Below, piece by piece: positions 1 to 8,498 of a stretch of DNA of 42,489 nt. The translations under genes and the position numbers were made by a program. How positions within the stretch are numbered: the first letter of the stretch is position 1; each line of letters begins with the position of its first letter. Source of the stretch: Cryobacterium sp. PH31-AA6 (GTDB lineage Bacteria; Actinomycetota; Actinomycetes; Actinomycetales; Microbacteriaceae); assembly GCF_030063195.1 (NCBI RefSeq), contig NZ_JASISS010000026.1:1-42489 (forward strand), in the 5' to 3' direction. A model generated the notes under the pieces. That model was not told where the DNA came from. It searched no databases and saw nothing but the letters and a program-made list of their open reading frames with translations.

Positions 1-254
1 TCTACGAGATGCCTCCTTGGTTGGTGAATAGTTTGTCTAAGTAACAACTATTTTACCTGATCAGAGGGGCATTCTCGGTTTAACTCGCCGTCACGGAATC
101 AAAGCCGACCGGTGGATTGAGGCTAAACCCGACGAGGCCCGACTAAGCCCGACGAGGCTGGGCCGAATCCGATCGATCCGCGCTTCGGCGCCCCAAACCT
201 GAACTGACCCAGGGTCCACCGACCCGACTACACCACAACAAGAAGGACACACCT
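1..254. promoter_or_regulatory. Intergenic region with operator-like inverted repeat
   Basis: No gene is seen in these bases. Positions 27-52 form an inverted repeat with arms AATAGTT/AACTATT, extended inward by TTGT/ACAA (33-36, 44-47) with one bulged T; size and AT-richness resemble operators of MarR-type dimeric regulators. On the minus strand AAGGAGG (18 down to 12) is a strong ribosome binding site pointing leftward, so a leftward gene probably begins at or just outside position 1. A short direct repeat CCCGACGAGGC occurs twice between about 128 and 159. The operator family is inference. Confidence 0.4.
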
Positions 255-518
255 ATGAGCTTCATCGGCTTTCTCATTCTCGGACTCATTGCCGGCGCGA
301 TCGCGAAGGCGATCCTTCCCGGCCGCCAGGGCGGCGGCTGGTTCGTGACGCTGATCCTGGGCGTGATCGGCGCTTTCCTGGGCGGTTGGCTCGGGTCGGT
401 CCTCTTCGGCGTCAACCTGGGCGAATTCTTCTCCATCTCGACCTGGCTTCTCGCCATCGCCGGATCGATCATTGTGCTCCTGATCTACGGCGCCCTCGCC
501 GGGCGCCGCCGGGCGTAA
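255..518 (+). CDS. GlsB/YeaQ/YmgE family stress-response membrane protein
   Basis: This 87-residue, very hydrophobic protein matches the transglycosylase-associated (GlsB/YeaQ/YmgE) family: an N-terminal segment rich in Gly/Leu/Ile, a GRQGGGW turn near residues 23-29, a second membrane segment with Gly-rich faces, a third at about residues 60-82, and a basic GRRRA end. Usual family length is 80-90 residues. The family sits in the inner membrane and is often stress-induced; its biochemical role is not established. The ATG at 255 follows AAGGA at 243-247. It is monocistronic, ending at the strong hairpin at 557-595. No stress sigma-factor promoter was recognised upstream. Confidence 0.9.
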   Translation: MSFIGFLILGLIAGAIAKAILPGRQGGGWFVTLILGVIGAFLGGWLGSVLFGVNLGEFFSISTWLLAIAGSIIVLLIYGALAGRRRA

Positions 519-556
519 CGACGCCGCCGGGCCCAACCGGCGAGCGGGCTTCCAGC

Positions 557-595
557 AAAAAAACGGGCGCACCGGTCAGGTGCGCCCGTTTTTTT
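557..595. terminator. Bidirectional intrinsic terminator
   Basis: The arms ACGGGCGCACC and GGTGCGCCCGT flank a 5-base loop, with an A-run before and a T-run after, so it acts on either strand. It lies between the convergent gene ends at 518 (+) and 610 (-) and serves both. Confidence 0.95.
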
Positions 596-609
596 CGTGC
601 CCGGACGGC

Positions 610-1131
610 TCAGTCGCCGGCCACGTCGTGCAGGTGGTGCACCGGGTCGTGCACGAAGTAGCGGCCCAGCGTCGTCACGCTGAAAACGGCGCCATCTCCT
701 CGGCGCCCGGTCCGGCCCCGGTCGGCGACCCCGACGGCCGAGAACGCGTCGGCAACGGATCCCGCTGCCTCGGTGAGTTCGCCGGCCACCGCCGCCGGGT
801 CCTGCTGGTTGTACCGGGCGGCGATGGCCGTGGCGTCCTGGTCCCAGTTCGGGAATGCCGGGTCGTCCTCGGTGAGGATCAGGCGCAGCCGCGCCTCGAA
901 GATGCGAAACACGTCGCGCACGTGGGCCGCGTACTCCAGGGCGGACCAGGTGTGGTCGTTGGGGCGCTCCGCGGCATCCGTGCGGTGCAGAACGGGGACC
1001 CAGGCGGCCGCGTTGGCACGCACCAGCCCCGGGATGTCGTCGAAATCGACCTCGGCCGCGGCGAACCCGCACTCGGGGCACGGGGTGTCAAGCACCCAGG
1101 TCCAGTCTTTGGTGTCTGCTTCGATGGCCAT
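610..1131 (-). CDS. DinB-fold (DUF664-like) domain protein
   Basis: This 173-residue protein has the four-helix style of the DinB/YfiT superfamily. A helix carries WSALEYAAHVRDVF (the first conserved His), and the C-terminus carries HDPVHHLHDV, consistent with the His metal triad of the family. An unusual CPEC motif sits at residues 18-21 before the bundle; it may bind metal or be redox-active. DinB-fold proteins in actinobacteria include thiol-dependent transferases using mycothiol, but nothing here fixes a substrate. The ATG at 1131 is chosen because the preceding gene on the same strand stops at 1141, leaving 9 bases, so the two are probably cotranscribed. It ends before the terminator at 557-595. 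Confidence 0.8.
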   Translation of the reverse strand: MAIEADTKDWTWVLDTPCPECGFAAAEVDFDDIPGLVRANAAAWVPVLHRTDAAERPNDHTWSALEYAAHVRDVFRIFEARLRLILTEDDPAFPNWDQDATAIAARYNQQDPAAVAGELTEAAGSVADAFSAVGVADRGRTGRRGDGAVFSVTTLGRYFVHDPVHHLHDVAGD

Positions 1132-1140
1132 GCGCAGAGC

Positions 1141-2496
1141 CTATCCGGCGGGTGCGGGTGCGGGCTCTGCGGGGGCGGGCGCCGGCTCTGCCGGGGCGCA
1201 GGCCACGGCCGCGCGAACGGACTCGACCGCCTCCTCCTCGGTCCACGGCAGGGAAGTCGTCGGAGCGGCTGCCGGCGCTGACTCCGCTGCTGCGGCGCCG
1301 TTCGCACCGTCGGCGGCGGGCACGGCCCACACGATCGAGGCGAGTCGCCTGGCCACGGCCTCGGCGAAGCCGGCCCCATCGGTCGAGTTATTGAACGCGA
1401 CCACGATCGTGAGGCCGCTGATCGGATCGGAGTAGCCCGCCGAGATGAAGCCGGGGATCGCTCCGGCCCGCCCGCGGAGCGGTCCGATCTGTTCGACGCC
1501 GAGCCCGTAACGCCGCCACGCCGGCACCTCCGCCCCTTCGGACAGGGTCGTCCACTGAGTCTTCGCCGTGGCCTCGGTCAGCAGGCTGCCCTCGGCGAGG
1601 GCGCTGACCCACTTCCTCTGGTCCGCGAGCGTCGAGACCATTCCCGCGGCGGCACCACCCATCGACGATGACAGTTCGGTCACGTCGAGCACTTTGTCGC
1701 AGACGGGGTGCGCGGCGGCATCCAACGGCGCCGTGAGGCCCTGTGGATGCTCTCGGGGGAGACCCAGATTGTGCGGGTCGGGCAGGCTCGTGTCGTTCAT
1801 GCCCAGTGGGCCGAAGATCCGGCTCCGATAGAGCGAGGACAGGTCCTCGTGGGTTGCCGCCTCGAGGGCCATTCCGAGCAGCACGATCCCGGTGTCGGAC
1901 TGTGCCCAGGAGCTACCCGGAAGCGCGATGCGTGCGGATGCCATGCCGCTGGAGACGACCTCGCGGTCGGGCCAGATCCGGGTCGGGTTGTCCACGAACT
2001 GTGGAAGCAGGTTCCGGGTGAAGTCGGCCAGGCCGGACGTGTTCCGGCAGAGCTGGCCGAGGGTGATTCCCTCGAGGCCGACCACCCGGGTGAGATGGGT
2101 CGTGACCTGATCGTCCAGTTTCACGGTGCCCTCGTCGACGAGTTTCGCCAGGACGGTGCAGGTGAGCGCGGTCGTGTTCGTGCCGATGCGGTAGCTCATC
2201 GCCGTGCTGAGCGCCGCAGCGTCCTCCGGCGCGACGGTGCCGGGCGCCACGACCCACTGCCCGGCCCATGGCGCCCAGACGCCGGCCAGGGCGCCGGTGG
2301 AGCCGGACTGGGTGATCGCTTCGGCGAGGGCGGCGTCCAGGCGGTCGGTGGTCTCTGCCGGGAACGCGGCCCGCACCTGCGGGCGGCTGTCGCCGGCGGC
2401 TCCCGCCGTGACGGTGCATCCGGACAGCAACACGGCGGCACTCACCGCGATTGCGGCCACGGTCCATCGCCGGGGAGCCTTCCCAGCCTTCGTCAT
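1141..2496 (-). CDS. Lipoprotein with serine beta-lactamase/PBP fold, catalytic motifs lost
   Basis: This 451-residue protein has a lipoprotein signal peptide with lipobox LSGC (Cys27), so it should be anchored outside the membrane. The body aligns by eye with class C beta-lactamase/DD-peptidase family proteins: IG-xxxx-xLT, LVDEGTVKLDDQV, CRNTSGL, LLGMALE and GAIPGF. All three active-site motifs are altered. SxxK is TNTT at residues 106-109, YxN is Q-S-D at 199-201, and the HxG-type motif before IPGF reads R-A-G. I checked the TNTT codons directly in the DNA. The frame is intact over full length, so it looks like a maintained pseudoenzyme, possibly a binding protein, rather than a decayed gene. 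The C-terminus is a Pro/Ala/Glu repeat tail. The DinB-fold gene follows 9 bases downstream. Confidence 0.85.
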   Translation of the reverse strand: MTKAGKAPRRWTVAAIAVSAAVLLSGCTVTAGAAGDSRPQVRAAFPAETTDRLDAALAEAITQSGSTGALAGVWAPWAGQWVVAPGTVAPEDAAALSTAMSYRIGTNTTALTCTVLAKLVDEGTVKLDDQVTTHLTRVVGLEGITLGQLCRNTSGLADFTRNLLPQFVDNPTRIWPDREVVSSGMASARIALPGSSWAQSDTGIVLLGMALEAATHEDLSSLYRSRIFGPLGMNDTSLPDPHNLGLPREHPQGLTAPLDAAAHPVCDKVLDVTELSSSMGGAAAGMVSTLADQRKWVSALAEGSLLTEATAKTQWTTLSEGAEVPAWRRYGLGVEQIGPLRGRAGAIPGFISAGYSDPISGLTIVVAFNNSTDGAGFAEAVARRLASIVWAVPAADGANGAAAAESAPAAAPTTSLPWTEEEAVESVRAAVACAPAEPAPAPAEPAPAPAG

Positions 2497-2661
2497 GGCA
2501 TCTCGACGTTCATTCCGTTACCCCCGATTGAAACTGACCCCGTTTGAGGGAGTGTACCCAGATGCCGGTTGGCTTGCGAAATTTGACCAAACCGAAACGC
2601 CGGGCAGTCCGAATAGTTATCGTGCACGGATTGGCCGTGACACCAGCCAGGAGGTTTTCTC

Positions 2662-3078
2662 ATGCGTACTTCACCCAATCGTCTCGTCGCCACCGTCTTC
2701 GGCGCCGTCTACCTGCTCGTCGGACTGCTCGGTTTCGCGGTGACCGGCGGCATCAGCTTCATCGCCACCGAGGGCGGGCTGCTGCTCGGCCTGTTCGCGG
2801 TCAACCCGCTGCATAACGTGGCCCACCTCCTGATCGGCGCCGCCCTCCTGATTGCCGGTCTCTCCAGCGTGTCCGCGGCCAAGGCCGTCAACACCACGAT
2901 CGGTGCGGTCTACCTGCTCCTCGGAATCGTCGGCTTCTTCATCGCGAGCACCGCCCTGAACATCCTCGCCCTGAACACTCCCGACCACTTCCTGCACCTC
3001 GCCAGCGCGCTCGTGCTGCTCGGAGCCGGTCTCGCCACCGACAAGGTGGTCACCCGCAACCGCACCGCCACGGTCTAG
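2662..3078 (+). CDS. DUF4383 family membrane protein
   Basis: This 138-residue protein has four predicted membrane segments and the typical DUF4383 arrangement: an N-terminal SPNRL start, AVYLLVGLLGF, then NPLHNVAHLLIGAALL and a final NTPDHFLHLASALVLL. The NxxHNxxH-like and DHxLH motifs are family hallmarks. Function is unknown; these proteins are common in actinobacteria, often beside other small membrane proteins. The ATG at 2662 follows an AGGAGG ribosome binding site (about 2648). It faces away from the pseudoenzyme lipoprotein gene, with a 165-bp divergent promoter region between. The next gene starts 47 bases on, so the two may form an operon. Confidence 0.88.
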   Translation: MRTSPNRLVATVFGAVYLLVGLLGFAVTGGISFIATEGGLLLGLFAVNPLHNVAHLLIGAALLIAGLSSVSAAKAVNTTIGAVYLLLGIVGFFIASTALNILALNTPDHFLHLASALVLLGAGLATDKVVTRNRTATV

Positions 3079-3125
3079 CCGCCACCGAACCCGACCGCGC
3101 GCACCCTCTCTCGGACAGGAACGCC

Positions 3126-3725
3126 ATGACCTCGATCAGTCGCCTCTGGCTCGCCTTCGCCGCGATCGGCGCCGGCACCATCCACCTGGCTGTCGGCGCG
3201 AGCGCTCCCGTGCTGTTGGCGATCGCACTGGTCGGGTTCGGCGTCGCCGAACTCGGCTGGGGCGTCGCGACCCTCGTGCGCGGAAAACTCCTGGCCCCGG
3301 AACCGGCGCTACTCGGCGCCCTGATTCCCGTTCTCGTCTGGGGTCTGACCGCGACCCTGGGCAGCGGGTTCGGGCTGCCCGCCGGGTCAACGGGACTCCC
3401 CTACTTCCCCATGATGGTGGCGTCGCTGTTCGGCCTCTTCATTGCGGCGGCCCTTGCGATCGGCCTCCGGAGCGCGCGCCGACTCGTCCGCGCGGTCGGC
3501 AGCGACGGCGCCACGACACGGGGTATCCGGCGCACGGATGCCCCGCCCACGCCGCAGGGATGGCGATTCCTCGTCGCGCTCACGATCGGTGCTCTGGTCT
3601 TCTCCGGCCTGACCACGCCGGCCCTGGCCGCCACGGAGGCCGGCGCCCACGCCGTGCCGCACGGGTCACACGGCGCCGGGTCCGTGCCGCCTGCCGAGCC
3701 GGTTCCGTCCGGTCACCACCACTAG
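3126..3725 (+). CDS. Small multi-pass membrane protein, function unknown
   Basis: I do not recognise a family. The 199 residues show about four or five hydrophobic segments: two N-terminal (roughly residues 5-55), a pair around 60-75 and 95-115, a basic cytoplasmic loop (about 115-145), and one more near 150-165. A short tail rich in Gly, Ser, Pro and His follows, ending in HHH; it could bind metal, but this is speculation. The ATG follows an AGGA element in the 47-base gap after the DUF4383 gene. It ends in a convergent region facing the helicase gene. Confidence 0.75.
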   Translation: MTSISRLWLAFAAIGAGTIHLAVGASAPVLLAIALVGFGVAELGWGVATLVRGKLLAPEPALLGALIPVLVWGLTATLGSGFGLPAGSTGLPYFPMMVASLFGLFIAAALAIGLRSARRLVRAVGSDGATTRGIRRTDAPPTPQGWRFLVALTIGALVFSGLTTPALAATEAGAHAVPHGSHGAGSVPPAEPVPSGHHH

Positions 3726-3836
3726 CGAGGCATCCGCCACGGCTCGTGGCGCGGGTGGGGGAACGTGGCGGGTGGTGCTCCACGCGCCAGCTTCTTCGAC
3801 GCGCGCCGCGACGTTTCTCTGAAAAGCGGGGCGTGC

Positions 3837-3917
3837 GGGGCGAGGCGTGCGAGGCGTGCGAGGCGGGGCGAGGCGTGCGAGGCGGGGCGAGGCGTGCGGG
3901 TCAGGGCGAGGCGTGCG
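3837..3917. repeat. GC-rich short tandem repeat
   Basis: GGCGAGGCGTGCG recurs at about 3839, 3867, 3886 and 3905, the last three spaced 19 bp, with further partial copies between. The array lies in the 194-bp convergent gap between 3725 (+) and 3920 (-), touching the end of the helicase gene. A CGCCAC/GTGGCG hairpin lies just before it (3735-3751). No U-run is seen, so a terminator role is uncertain. Confidence 0.75.
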
Positions 3918-3919
3918 GG

Positions 3920-5221
3920 TCAGGCGGGCAGGGCGGGGAAGTCTCCGCGCGGTCCGCTCATGAAGCGCCGCACGTTCTCGTCCACGATGATGTCACTCGG
4001 CCGCAGCGGCCGGGTGAGGTACAGCCCGTCGATGCTGGTCAACCGGCTCAACGCCACGTAGGTCTGGCCGGGACTGAACACCCTCGCCCCGAGGTCCACG
4101 ATGGCCCGCTCGTAGGTGGCGCCCTGAGACTTGTGGATGGTGACCGCCCACGCCAACCGCAGCGGAAACTGCGTGAACTCGGCCACGACATCCTTGCGCA
4201 GCTTCTTCGTGGTCGGGTTGTAGGAGTACTTGAACTTCTCCCAGACGGCCGGCTCCACCTCGTGGACCTCACCGTCGATGTCGACGTACACGGTGGAATC
4301 GACCCGGGTGACGGTGCCGATGCTGCCGTTCACCCAGCGGGGGCCGCCGTCCTGCGGGGAATCGTTGCGCAGGAACATGACCTGCGCCCCCACCTTGAGC
4401 TCGAGCACCTCGTCGGCCGGGAACGTGCGCCCACCGAAGTCTCCGGTGACGTCGGCCTTGGCGGTCAGAGCCTTGCCGGAGAGTCGTTTCAGAGCGGCCG
4501 CGTTGATCCGGTTCACCGAGTCATTCCTGGTCGCAAGGGTGATCACGCCCTCCGTCGGCGGCTTCCGCTCCCCCGCGGCATTGAGCGCGCCGCCGATCTC
4601 CGGGGTGACCTCCCCGTGGCGTACCGCGTTGAGCATGAGCTTGAAGTCGGCGTCGCGCTGGCGGTGCACCTCGGTGAGCTCGAAGATGCGCAGGTCCGCG
4701 GCCTGCCAGACCTTCGCGTCGAAGAACCACATCGACCGGTAGGTGTCGGCGAAGTAGGCGCGCTCGTCGGAGTCGCCTGGCACCGGGGCAAGCTGGTAGG
4801 GGTCGCCGAAGAGCACGATCTGCGCCCCGCCGAAGGAGTCGTTCGGCCGCTGGCGAGCCTGCCGCAGGCTGCGATCGATCGCATCCATCAGGTCGGCGTT
4901 GACCATGGACACCTCGTCGATCACCACGGTGTCGATGGTGTTGAGCAGCTTGCGCAGTTGATCGTTCTGGTCGATCGGGTGGTCGGCGATGACGCCGATC
5001 GGCAGTCGGAACAACGAGTGGATGGTCTGACCGCCCACGTTCAGGGCGGCGACGCCGGTGGGCGCGGCGATCACGATCTGCTTGCTGGTATTCCAGGACA
5101 GATGGTTCAGCAGCGTCGACTTGCCCGTTCCGGCCCGCCCGGTGACGAAGACGTTCTGCCGGGTTCCCTCGATCGCCTGGAACACCTCGGCTTGTTCACG
5201 CGAGAGCGGAATTTCGGACAC
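3920..5221 (-). CDS. PIF1-like superfamily 1B DNA helicase
   Basis: From a GTG at 5221 this encodes 433 residues beginning VSEIPLSREQ. The motifs of the PIF1/RecD-like helicases are all visible. These are Walker A GRAGTGKST near residue 28, Walker B VVIDEVSMV, motif III LFGDPYQLAPV, and the C-terminal TIHKSQGATYERAIVDLG followed by VALSRLT. It should unwind DNA 5' to 3' using ATP; bacterial PIF1 relatives act on G-quadruplexes, forks and recombination intermediates. The open frame extends upstream to 5710, but that part lacks helicase character and overlaps the divergent gene, so the GTG is preferred although its ribosome binding site is weak. No nuclease or partner domain is fused. Confidence 0.88.
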   Translation of the reverse strand: MSEIPLSREQAEVFQAIEGTRQNVFVTGRAGTGKSTLLNHLSWNTSKQIVIAAPTGVAALNVGGQTIHSLFRLPIGVIADHPIDQNDQLRKLLNTIDTVVIDEVSMVNADLMDAIDRSLRQARQRPNDSFGGAQIVLFGDPYQLAPVPGDSDERAYFADTYRSMWFFDAKVWQAADLRIFELTEVHRQRDADFKLMLNAVRHGEVTPEIGGALNAAGERKPPTEGVITLATRNDSVNRINAAALKRLSGKALTAKADVTGDFGGRTFPADEVLELKVGAQVMFLRNDSPQDGGPRWVNGSIGTVTRVDSTVYVDIDGEVHEVEPAVWEKFKYSYNPTTKKLRKDVVAEFTQFPLRLAWAVTIHKSQGATYERAIVDLGARVFSPGQTYVALSRLTSIDGLYLTRPLRPSDIIVDENVRRFMSGPRGDFPALPA

Positions 5222-5360
5222 GGGGGATGCTTTCGGTCGGTGCAGCGGGAGATCCCACTTTATCCGCCCGGCCCGGGACCGGCTGCCGCCGGGGCCGGGC
5301 CTGTGTGTTCCCTGGCCGCCGGTGCCTGCCCGCGGACCCGCGGCATGGGAAGATGTGGGG

Positions 5361-6404
5361 GTGAGCAATGGGGGCGGCAGGCGCCGCAGCAGCCGGCGTC
5401 GCGCCATCCTCGCCATGGTCGTGATCGCCGCCCTCCTCTGTGCCGCCCTGCTGGCCGCGATCGGTTCGCTCAATCGCGACTTGTACAGCGCCAGCGGATT
5501 CGTGCGCCAGTATCTTGACGCCATTGCCCGGCGCGACACGACGAGCGCACTGCAACTGCCCGGGGTTGAGCTGACGAACCAGGCTCTCGAGGCCGCGAAG
5601 CTTCCCCGGGACCTGCCGACCACCCTGCTGCGCCCGGACGTGCTCAGCGAACTGACCGATATCCACTTGATCAGGGAAACCGAGGATGGCGCTGGCACAA
5701 ACACCGTCATCTATGGTTTCCGCCTCGACGGCAAACCGGAGTCGATGACGTTCAACGTCGCCCATACCGGCACCTTCGCCGGCGTCTTCAACAGCTGGCG
5801 CTTTGCCTCCAGCCCCCTCGCGGTGCTGCAGATCACGGTGTTGCACGAGGCCTCCTTCACCGTCAACGGGCTCACCCTGGACACCCGGGCGCACGCCGCG
5901 GCCGACACCCCGGCCACCTTCTCCAACCAGGCCTCCTATCTCGCCTTCGCGCCCACGTCGTATTCCATCGCCCACACGTCGACCCTGCTCAGCGCTCCCG
6001 TCCAGCGGGTTCCGGTAACGAAGAGCACGGCCGTCGCGGTCTCGGTCGATGCCGAGCCCAACGAGGCCTTCATCAGCCAGGTACAGACCGAGCTCAACGG
6101 CTTCCTCGACGACTGCACGACCCAGCAGGTTCTCCAGCCGTCGAATTGCCCGTTCGGGATCGAGATCAACGATCGAATCAAGAATGATCCGGTCTGGTCG
6201 ATCGCGGACTACCCGGTGGTCGCCCTGACCGCGGGGGCAACCACCTTCGAGATGGCCGACACCACCGGCCAGGCCCACATCGTCGTCGAGGTGCAGTCCC
6301 TGTTCGACGGGGATGTCGAGACGAGGGACGAAGACGTCCCCTTCGCGGTGGCGCTGAGCGTGACGGTCAAACCGGACGGCTCACTGGCTATTCAGCTCCA
6401 CTGA
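5361..6404 (+). CDS. Membrane-anchored extracytoplasmic protein, function unknown
   Basis: This starts at GTG 5361 (VSNGGGRRRSS), after GGGAAG at 5346-5351, and gives 347 residues. A very basic N-terminus (about residues 1-14) precedes one membrane helix (about 15-35), so by the positive-inside rule the rest lies outside the cell. The ectodomain begins with a helical RQYLDAIARRDTTSAL stretch resembling lumazine-binding/DUF4878-type modules. It is otherwise beta-rich with a Cys pair (DDCTTQQVLQPSNC) that could form a disulfide. No enzyme motif is seen. It is divergent from the helicase gene across 139 bp and converges with ctaG, whose stop is only 21 bases away. Confidence 0.75.
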   Translation: MSNGGGRRRSSRRRAILAMVVIAALLCAALLAAIGSLNRDLYSASGFVRQYLDAIARRDTTSALQLPGVELTNQALEAAKLPRDLPTTLLRPDVLSELTDIHLIRETEDGAGTNTVIYGFRLDGKPESMTFNVAHTGTFAGVFNSWRFASSPLAVLQITVLHEASFTVNGLTLDTRAHAAADTPATFSNQASYLAFAPTSYSIAHTSTLLSAPVQRVPVTKSTAVAVSVDAEPNEAFISQVQTELNGFLDDCTTQQVLQPSNCPFGIEINDRIKNDPVWSIADYPVVALTAGATTFEMADTTGQAHIVVEVQSLFDGDVETRDEDVPFAVALSVTVKPDGSLAIQLH

Positions 6405-6424
6405 GCCTCGCCCGGTCAGGCGAG

Positions 6425-8419
6425 TCAGCGCAGGCGGTCGCGCGACGCGAGCGCCGCCAGCTGGTCGTTGTAGCGTTTGAGATCGGCGTCGTTCGTACGA
6501 TCCGCGTTGCGGTCGGTGCGCCGGGACTCCTTCTCGTCGCTGCGACTCCATTGGATGGCGACCGCAATCGCCAGTGCGATCGTCGGAATCTCACCGACGC
6601 TCCAGGCGATGCCCCCGCCCATCTGCTGGTCGGCAATCGCGCTCAGGCCCCAGTCCCGGCCCATCGCCCCGTACCAGTCGGCCAGGAGCAGGCCGGTCCC
6701 GGTCATCATGGTCACGCCGAAGAAGGCGTGGAACGCCATCGTCCCCAGCAGGAGCAGCAGCCGCCCGGCGTACGGCAGGCGGTACGGGACCGGGTCGATG
6801 CCGATCAGCGACTGCACGAACAGGTAGCCGGTGATCAGGAAGTGCACCACCATCCACTCGTGGCCGATGTGGTCGGTCGTCGCCCAGCTGAACAGGGAGG
6901 AGTAGTAGAACACCCAGAGTGACCCGGCCCAGAGACCGGCGGCGACGAGGGGGTTGGAGAGGATGCCCGCATACCGGGAGTGCACGGCCAGTAGGATCCA
7001 CTCGCGCGGGCCGCGGCTCTCGTCCTGGCGCTTGCGAATGGCGCGGGCGGCGAGGGTCACGGGCGCCCCCGGCACCAGGAACACGGGCACGAGCATGGTC
7101 AGCGCCATGTGCATGAGCATGTGCGAGGAGAACAGGTAACTGGCGTAGAGGTTCGCCCCACCATTGGTGATGTAGAAGAGGATCAGCATGCCGAGCACCC
7201 AGAGCACCGTGCGGTAGACCGGCCACTTGTCACCGCGGCGGCGGAGCCGGGCCACCCCGGCGAGATAGAAGAAGATCCCGAAGGCGCAGAACAACACCCA
7301 GGCCAGGTCGAATCTCCACTCCGTGAAGTACCGGCCGAAGGTCAGCTCCGGGGGCAGTACTTCCCCGGTCAGGATCTGGGCGGGGGTCGAGGTCGGAATC
7401 TCGGTCGCCGCGATCTGCGCCACCGGGGTTGCCGTGCGCGCCAGCGCGGCCGCGACGCCCGAGGCCAGGCCCATGAAGCCCAGCTCCGCCACCACGAGCC
7501 ACCAGAACCACGTGCGGGACCTTGGGTCACCCTGCCCGGCGCCGCGTTGCATCCGGGCCACCAGGAATCGACGCTGCAGCACCCCGAAACCGCCCAGGGC
7601 GATCAGCGCGACCACCTTGATCAGCACGAGGATGCCGTACGGCGAGAGCAGACGTTCCCAGGTGCCGATCCGAAGTTCCGCACTGACGTAGCCGGTGGCC
7701 GCCACGACGATGAAACAGACCATGGCCACCGAGGAATACCGGCCGATCACGGCGCCGATCCGGTCGCCGTTCAGCTGGTTGCGGATCACGACGATGGTGA
7801 GCAGCCCGCCCAACCAGACGGCCGCGAAGACGAGGTGCAGCCCGAGAGCCGTGATGGCCACATCGTGACCTTCCGCGCCGGCCGAGTGCCCCTGCAGCGC
7901 CATGGGAACCAGGGCCCCGACCGCCAATGCGGTCACGAAGACCAGCACGGTCTGGTTCCTCACCGCGAAGCAAAGAACGGTGACGCCCGCCGCGATGAGG
8001 GTCGTGCCGAGCCAGGCCTGGCCGAGCTCGATTTCGCTGAAGAACTGTCCGGCGGTCGCACTGAACCGGTCATCGAAGCCGAGCGGAACGTTCGTGACCT
8101 GGAGGAAGGTGAGGAAGCCGGTCAGCGCCGACGCCACGGTGAACAGGGCCGCGGATGCCGCAGCGAAGTCGATCGCGTGGTCGAACTCCGGCTCGCGCGG
8201 GCTCAGGGCGAACAAGGTCAGCACGAGCGCACCGATGGTGCCGGCCGCCCCGAGATTGACCAGCAGCTTCGCCAGCGGAAGTCCCCAGCGCACGACGGGC
8301 CCCGGGTCGGCAAGAAGCTGCCCCGCTGCGCCGCCGCCGTAGGCAAGTGCGAGAAGCGTCGCCAGCGCGGCAACCAGCAGCAGGACCGCCGGACCGGAGA
8401 TACGCAGGAGACGAGTCAC
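6425..8419 (-). CDS. CopD-CtaG fusion: copper transport / cytochrome oxidase assembly protein
   Basis: This 664-residue polytopic protein joins two families. Residues about 1-330 carry eight or nine membrane helices of the CopD copper-resistance type (HSAGAEGHDVAITALGLHLVFAAVWLGGL, with membrane His). Residues about 370-640 match caa3-type CtaG (FSSHMLMHMALTMLVPVFLVPGAPVTL, DHIGHEWMVVHFLITGYLFV, AFHAFFGVTMM), with many His/Met residues in membrane. The fusion is common in actinobacteria and is linked to copper delivery to cytochrome c oxidase; direct function is inferred from family. The C-terminus is a charged tail. Start ATG at 8419. No oxidase subunits are nearby. Confidence 0.9.
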   Translation of the reverse strand: MTRLLRISGPAVLLLVAALATLLALAYGGGAAGQLLADPGPVVRWGLPLAKLLVNLGAAGTIGALVLTLFALSPREPEFDHAIDFAAASAALFTVASALTGFLTFLQVTNVPLGFDDRFSATAGQFFSEIELGQAWLGTTLIAAGVTVLCFAVRNQTVLVFVTALAVGALVPMALQGHSAGAEGHDVAITALGLHLVFAAVWLGGLLTIVVIRNQLNGDRIGAVIGRYSSVAMVCFIVVAATGYVSAELRIGTWERLLSPYGILVLIKVVALIALGGFGVLQRRFLVARMQRGAGQGDPRSRTWFWWLVVAELGFMGLASGVAAALARTATPVAQIAATEIPTSTPAQILTGEVLPPELTFGRYFTEWRFDLAWVLFCAFGIFFYLAGVARLRRRGDKWPVYRTVLWVLGMLILFYITNGGANLYASYLFSSHMLMHMALTMLVPVFLVPGAPVTLAARAIRKRQDESRGPREWILLAVHSRYAGILSNPLVAAGLWAGSLWVFYYSSLFSWATTDHIGHEWMVVHFLITGYLFVQSLIGIDPVPYRLPYAGRLLLLLGTMAFHAFFGVTMMTGTGLLLADWYGAMGRDWGLSAIADQQMGGGIAWSVGEIPTIALAIAVAIQWSRSDEKESRRTDRNADRTNDADLKRYNDQLAALASRDRLR

Positions 8420-8498
8420 TGACTCAGCCTATCCGCGCCCCACCCTCGTCGACGCCGGGCCTCGGGTCGGCCTGCCGGGCGGCGGTGCTTAAAACGAA

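Noticed and set aside
143..572. Several minus-strand open frames opposite the GlsB-like gene
   Set aside because: They are Pro/Arg-rich and overlap the real gene and terminator, typical of GC-rich shadow frames.
3560..5518. A 652-codon plus-strand frame opposite the helicase
   Set aside because: Asp/Val/Arg/Gly-rich shadow of the helicase gene, with no recognisable domain.
5222..5710. N-terminal extension of the helicase to 5710
   Set aside because: No family character, overlaps the divergent gene, and the GTG at 5221 directly precedes helicase sequence.
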